Positions 5,806-5,925 of a stretch of 5,925 bases of DNA are shown piece after piece (within the stretch, counting starts at the first letter, position 1; each line of letters begins with the position of its first letter). Source of the DNA: MGBC114844 sp910585855 (GTDB lineage: Bacteria > Bacillota > Clostridia > Lachnospirales > Lachnospiraceae); the NCBI GenBank assembly GCA_965646165.1, contig CBFFYP010000133.1, positions 1 through 5,925 of the forward strand. The letters are read 5' to 3'. The notes below the pieces were generated by a model. That model had not been told where the DNA came from. It searched no databases and saw only the letters and a program-made list of their open reading frames with translations. The position numbers and the translations under genes are program-made.

Positions 5806-5925
5806 TTATAGAAAGGGAGGATGCCAGATTCGAAAACGGTGGACAGCCTGCTGTTCCGGTTTCCAAAAAGCAAGAAGTTCTAAGACTTCTGCCTTTTCCT
5901 TCATCCAACCAGACAGACCGGGGCG
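5806..5925 (-). CDS. C-terminal end of an unidentified protein entering from the right edge
   Basis: The minus strand is open from the window edge for 39 codons to TAA at 5808-5806. The translation starts RPGLSGWMKEKAEVLELL and ends HRFRIWHPPFL. The amphipathic helix-like segment, the tryptophans and the codon choice look like genuine coding sequence rather than chance, but I do not recognise the family. It is read in the same direction as the pdaB-like fragment. The 226 bases between its stop and that gene's start hold the candidate sigma-E-like promoter and no clear terminator, so the two are probably separate transcription units or a weakly linked pair. Confidence 0.4.
   Translation of the reverse strand, partial: RPGLSGWMKEKAEVLELLAFWKPEQQAVHRFRIWHPPFL

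Noticed and set aside
5821..5883. 20-codon plus-strand ORF behind GGGAGG
   Set aside because: The Shine-Dalgarno-like sequence directly touches the ATG, leaving no spacing, and the frame lies opposite the better-supported minus-strand partial gene.

Overview
The window looks like chromosomal DNA of a Gram-positive, spore-forming Clostridium-type anaerobe, most likely a Lachnospiraceae relative. The reasons are moderate-to-low G+C, AGGAGG-type ribosome binding sites with TTG and GTG starts, a LytTR regulator with a GHKL sensor kinase, a small lysine/glutamate-rich protein of a Clostridia-type family, a Clostridium-type large serine recombinase, and the start of a PdaB-like sporulation deacetylase. 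The species assignment is inference.

Layout, left to right. Bases 1-287 hold no convincing gene but contain a chain of short hairpins. They end in a perfect 17-bp palindrome (287-324) that directly abuts a broken gene. This looks like the right end of an insertion element, possibly IS200/IS605-type with its guide-RNA region. Bases 324 to about 446 are an internal fragment of a cytidylate kinase-like gene, with both ends lost. At 456-493 there are two copies of a 17-base repeat exactly 21 bp apart, the spacing expected of a LytTR operator. They lie just upstream of a two-gene, agr-like signalling operon: response regulator (568-1284, TTG start) and membrane histidine kinase (1277-2722, probable GTG start). 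No agrB or agrD gene is visible. The gap 2723-2940 contains only doubtful short ORFs, one of them starting 10 bases after the kinase stop.

Bases 2941-3663 encode a 240-residue charged, soluble-looking protein of unknown function (possibly DUF6033) behind a strong ribosome binding site. Then comes an AT-rich large serine recombinase (3766-5238). It keeps its recombinase domain, zinc ribbon and coiled coil but lacks a normal N-terminus with the catalytic serine. About 100 bp beyond its stop lies the 5' third of a polysaccharide deacetylase gene on the minus strand (5579-5337). That gene breaks off inside the first NodB motif. A further minus-strand gene enters at the right edge (5925-5806).

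Reading of the whole: this is an accessory region built from several insertion events. A plausible model is that an element carrying the serine recombinase entered a sporulation pdaB-like gene, comparable to the sigK skin element, and that its recombinase has since decayed. The signalling operon and the unknown protein would be cargo of that element or a neighbouring island. The left part was further reshaped by an IS-like insertion into the kinase-like gene. The missing halves of the broken genes are outside the window, so this model cannot be settled here.
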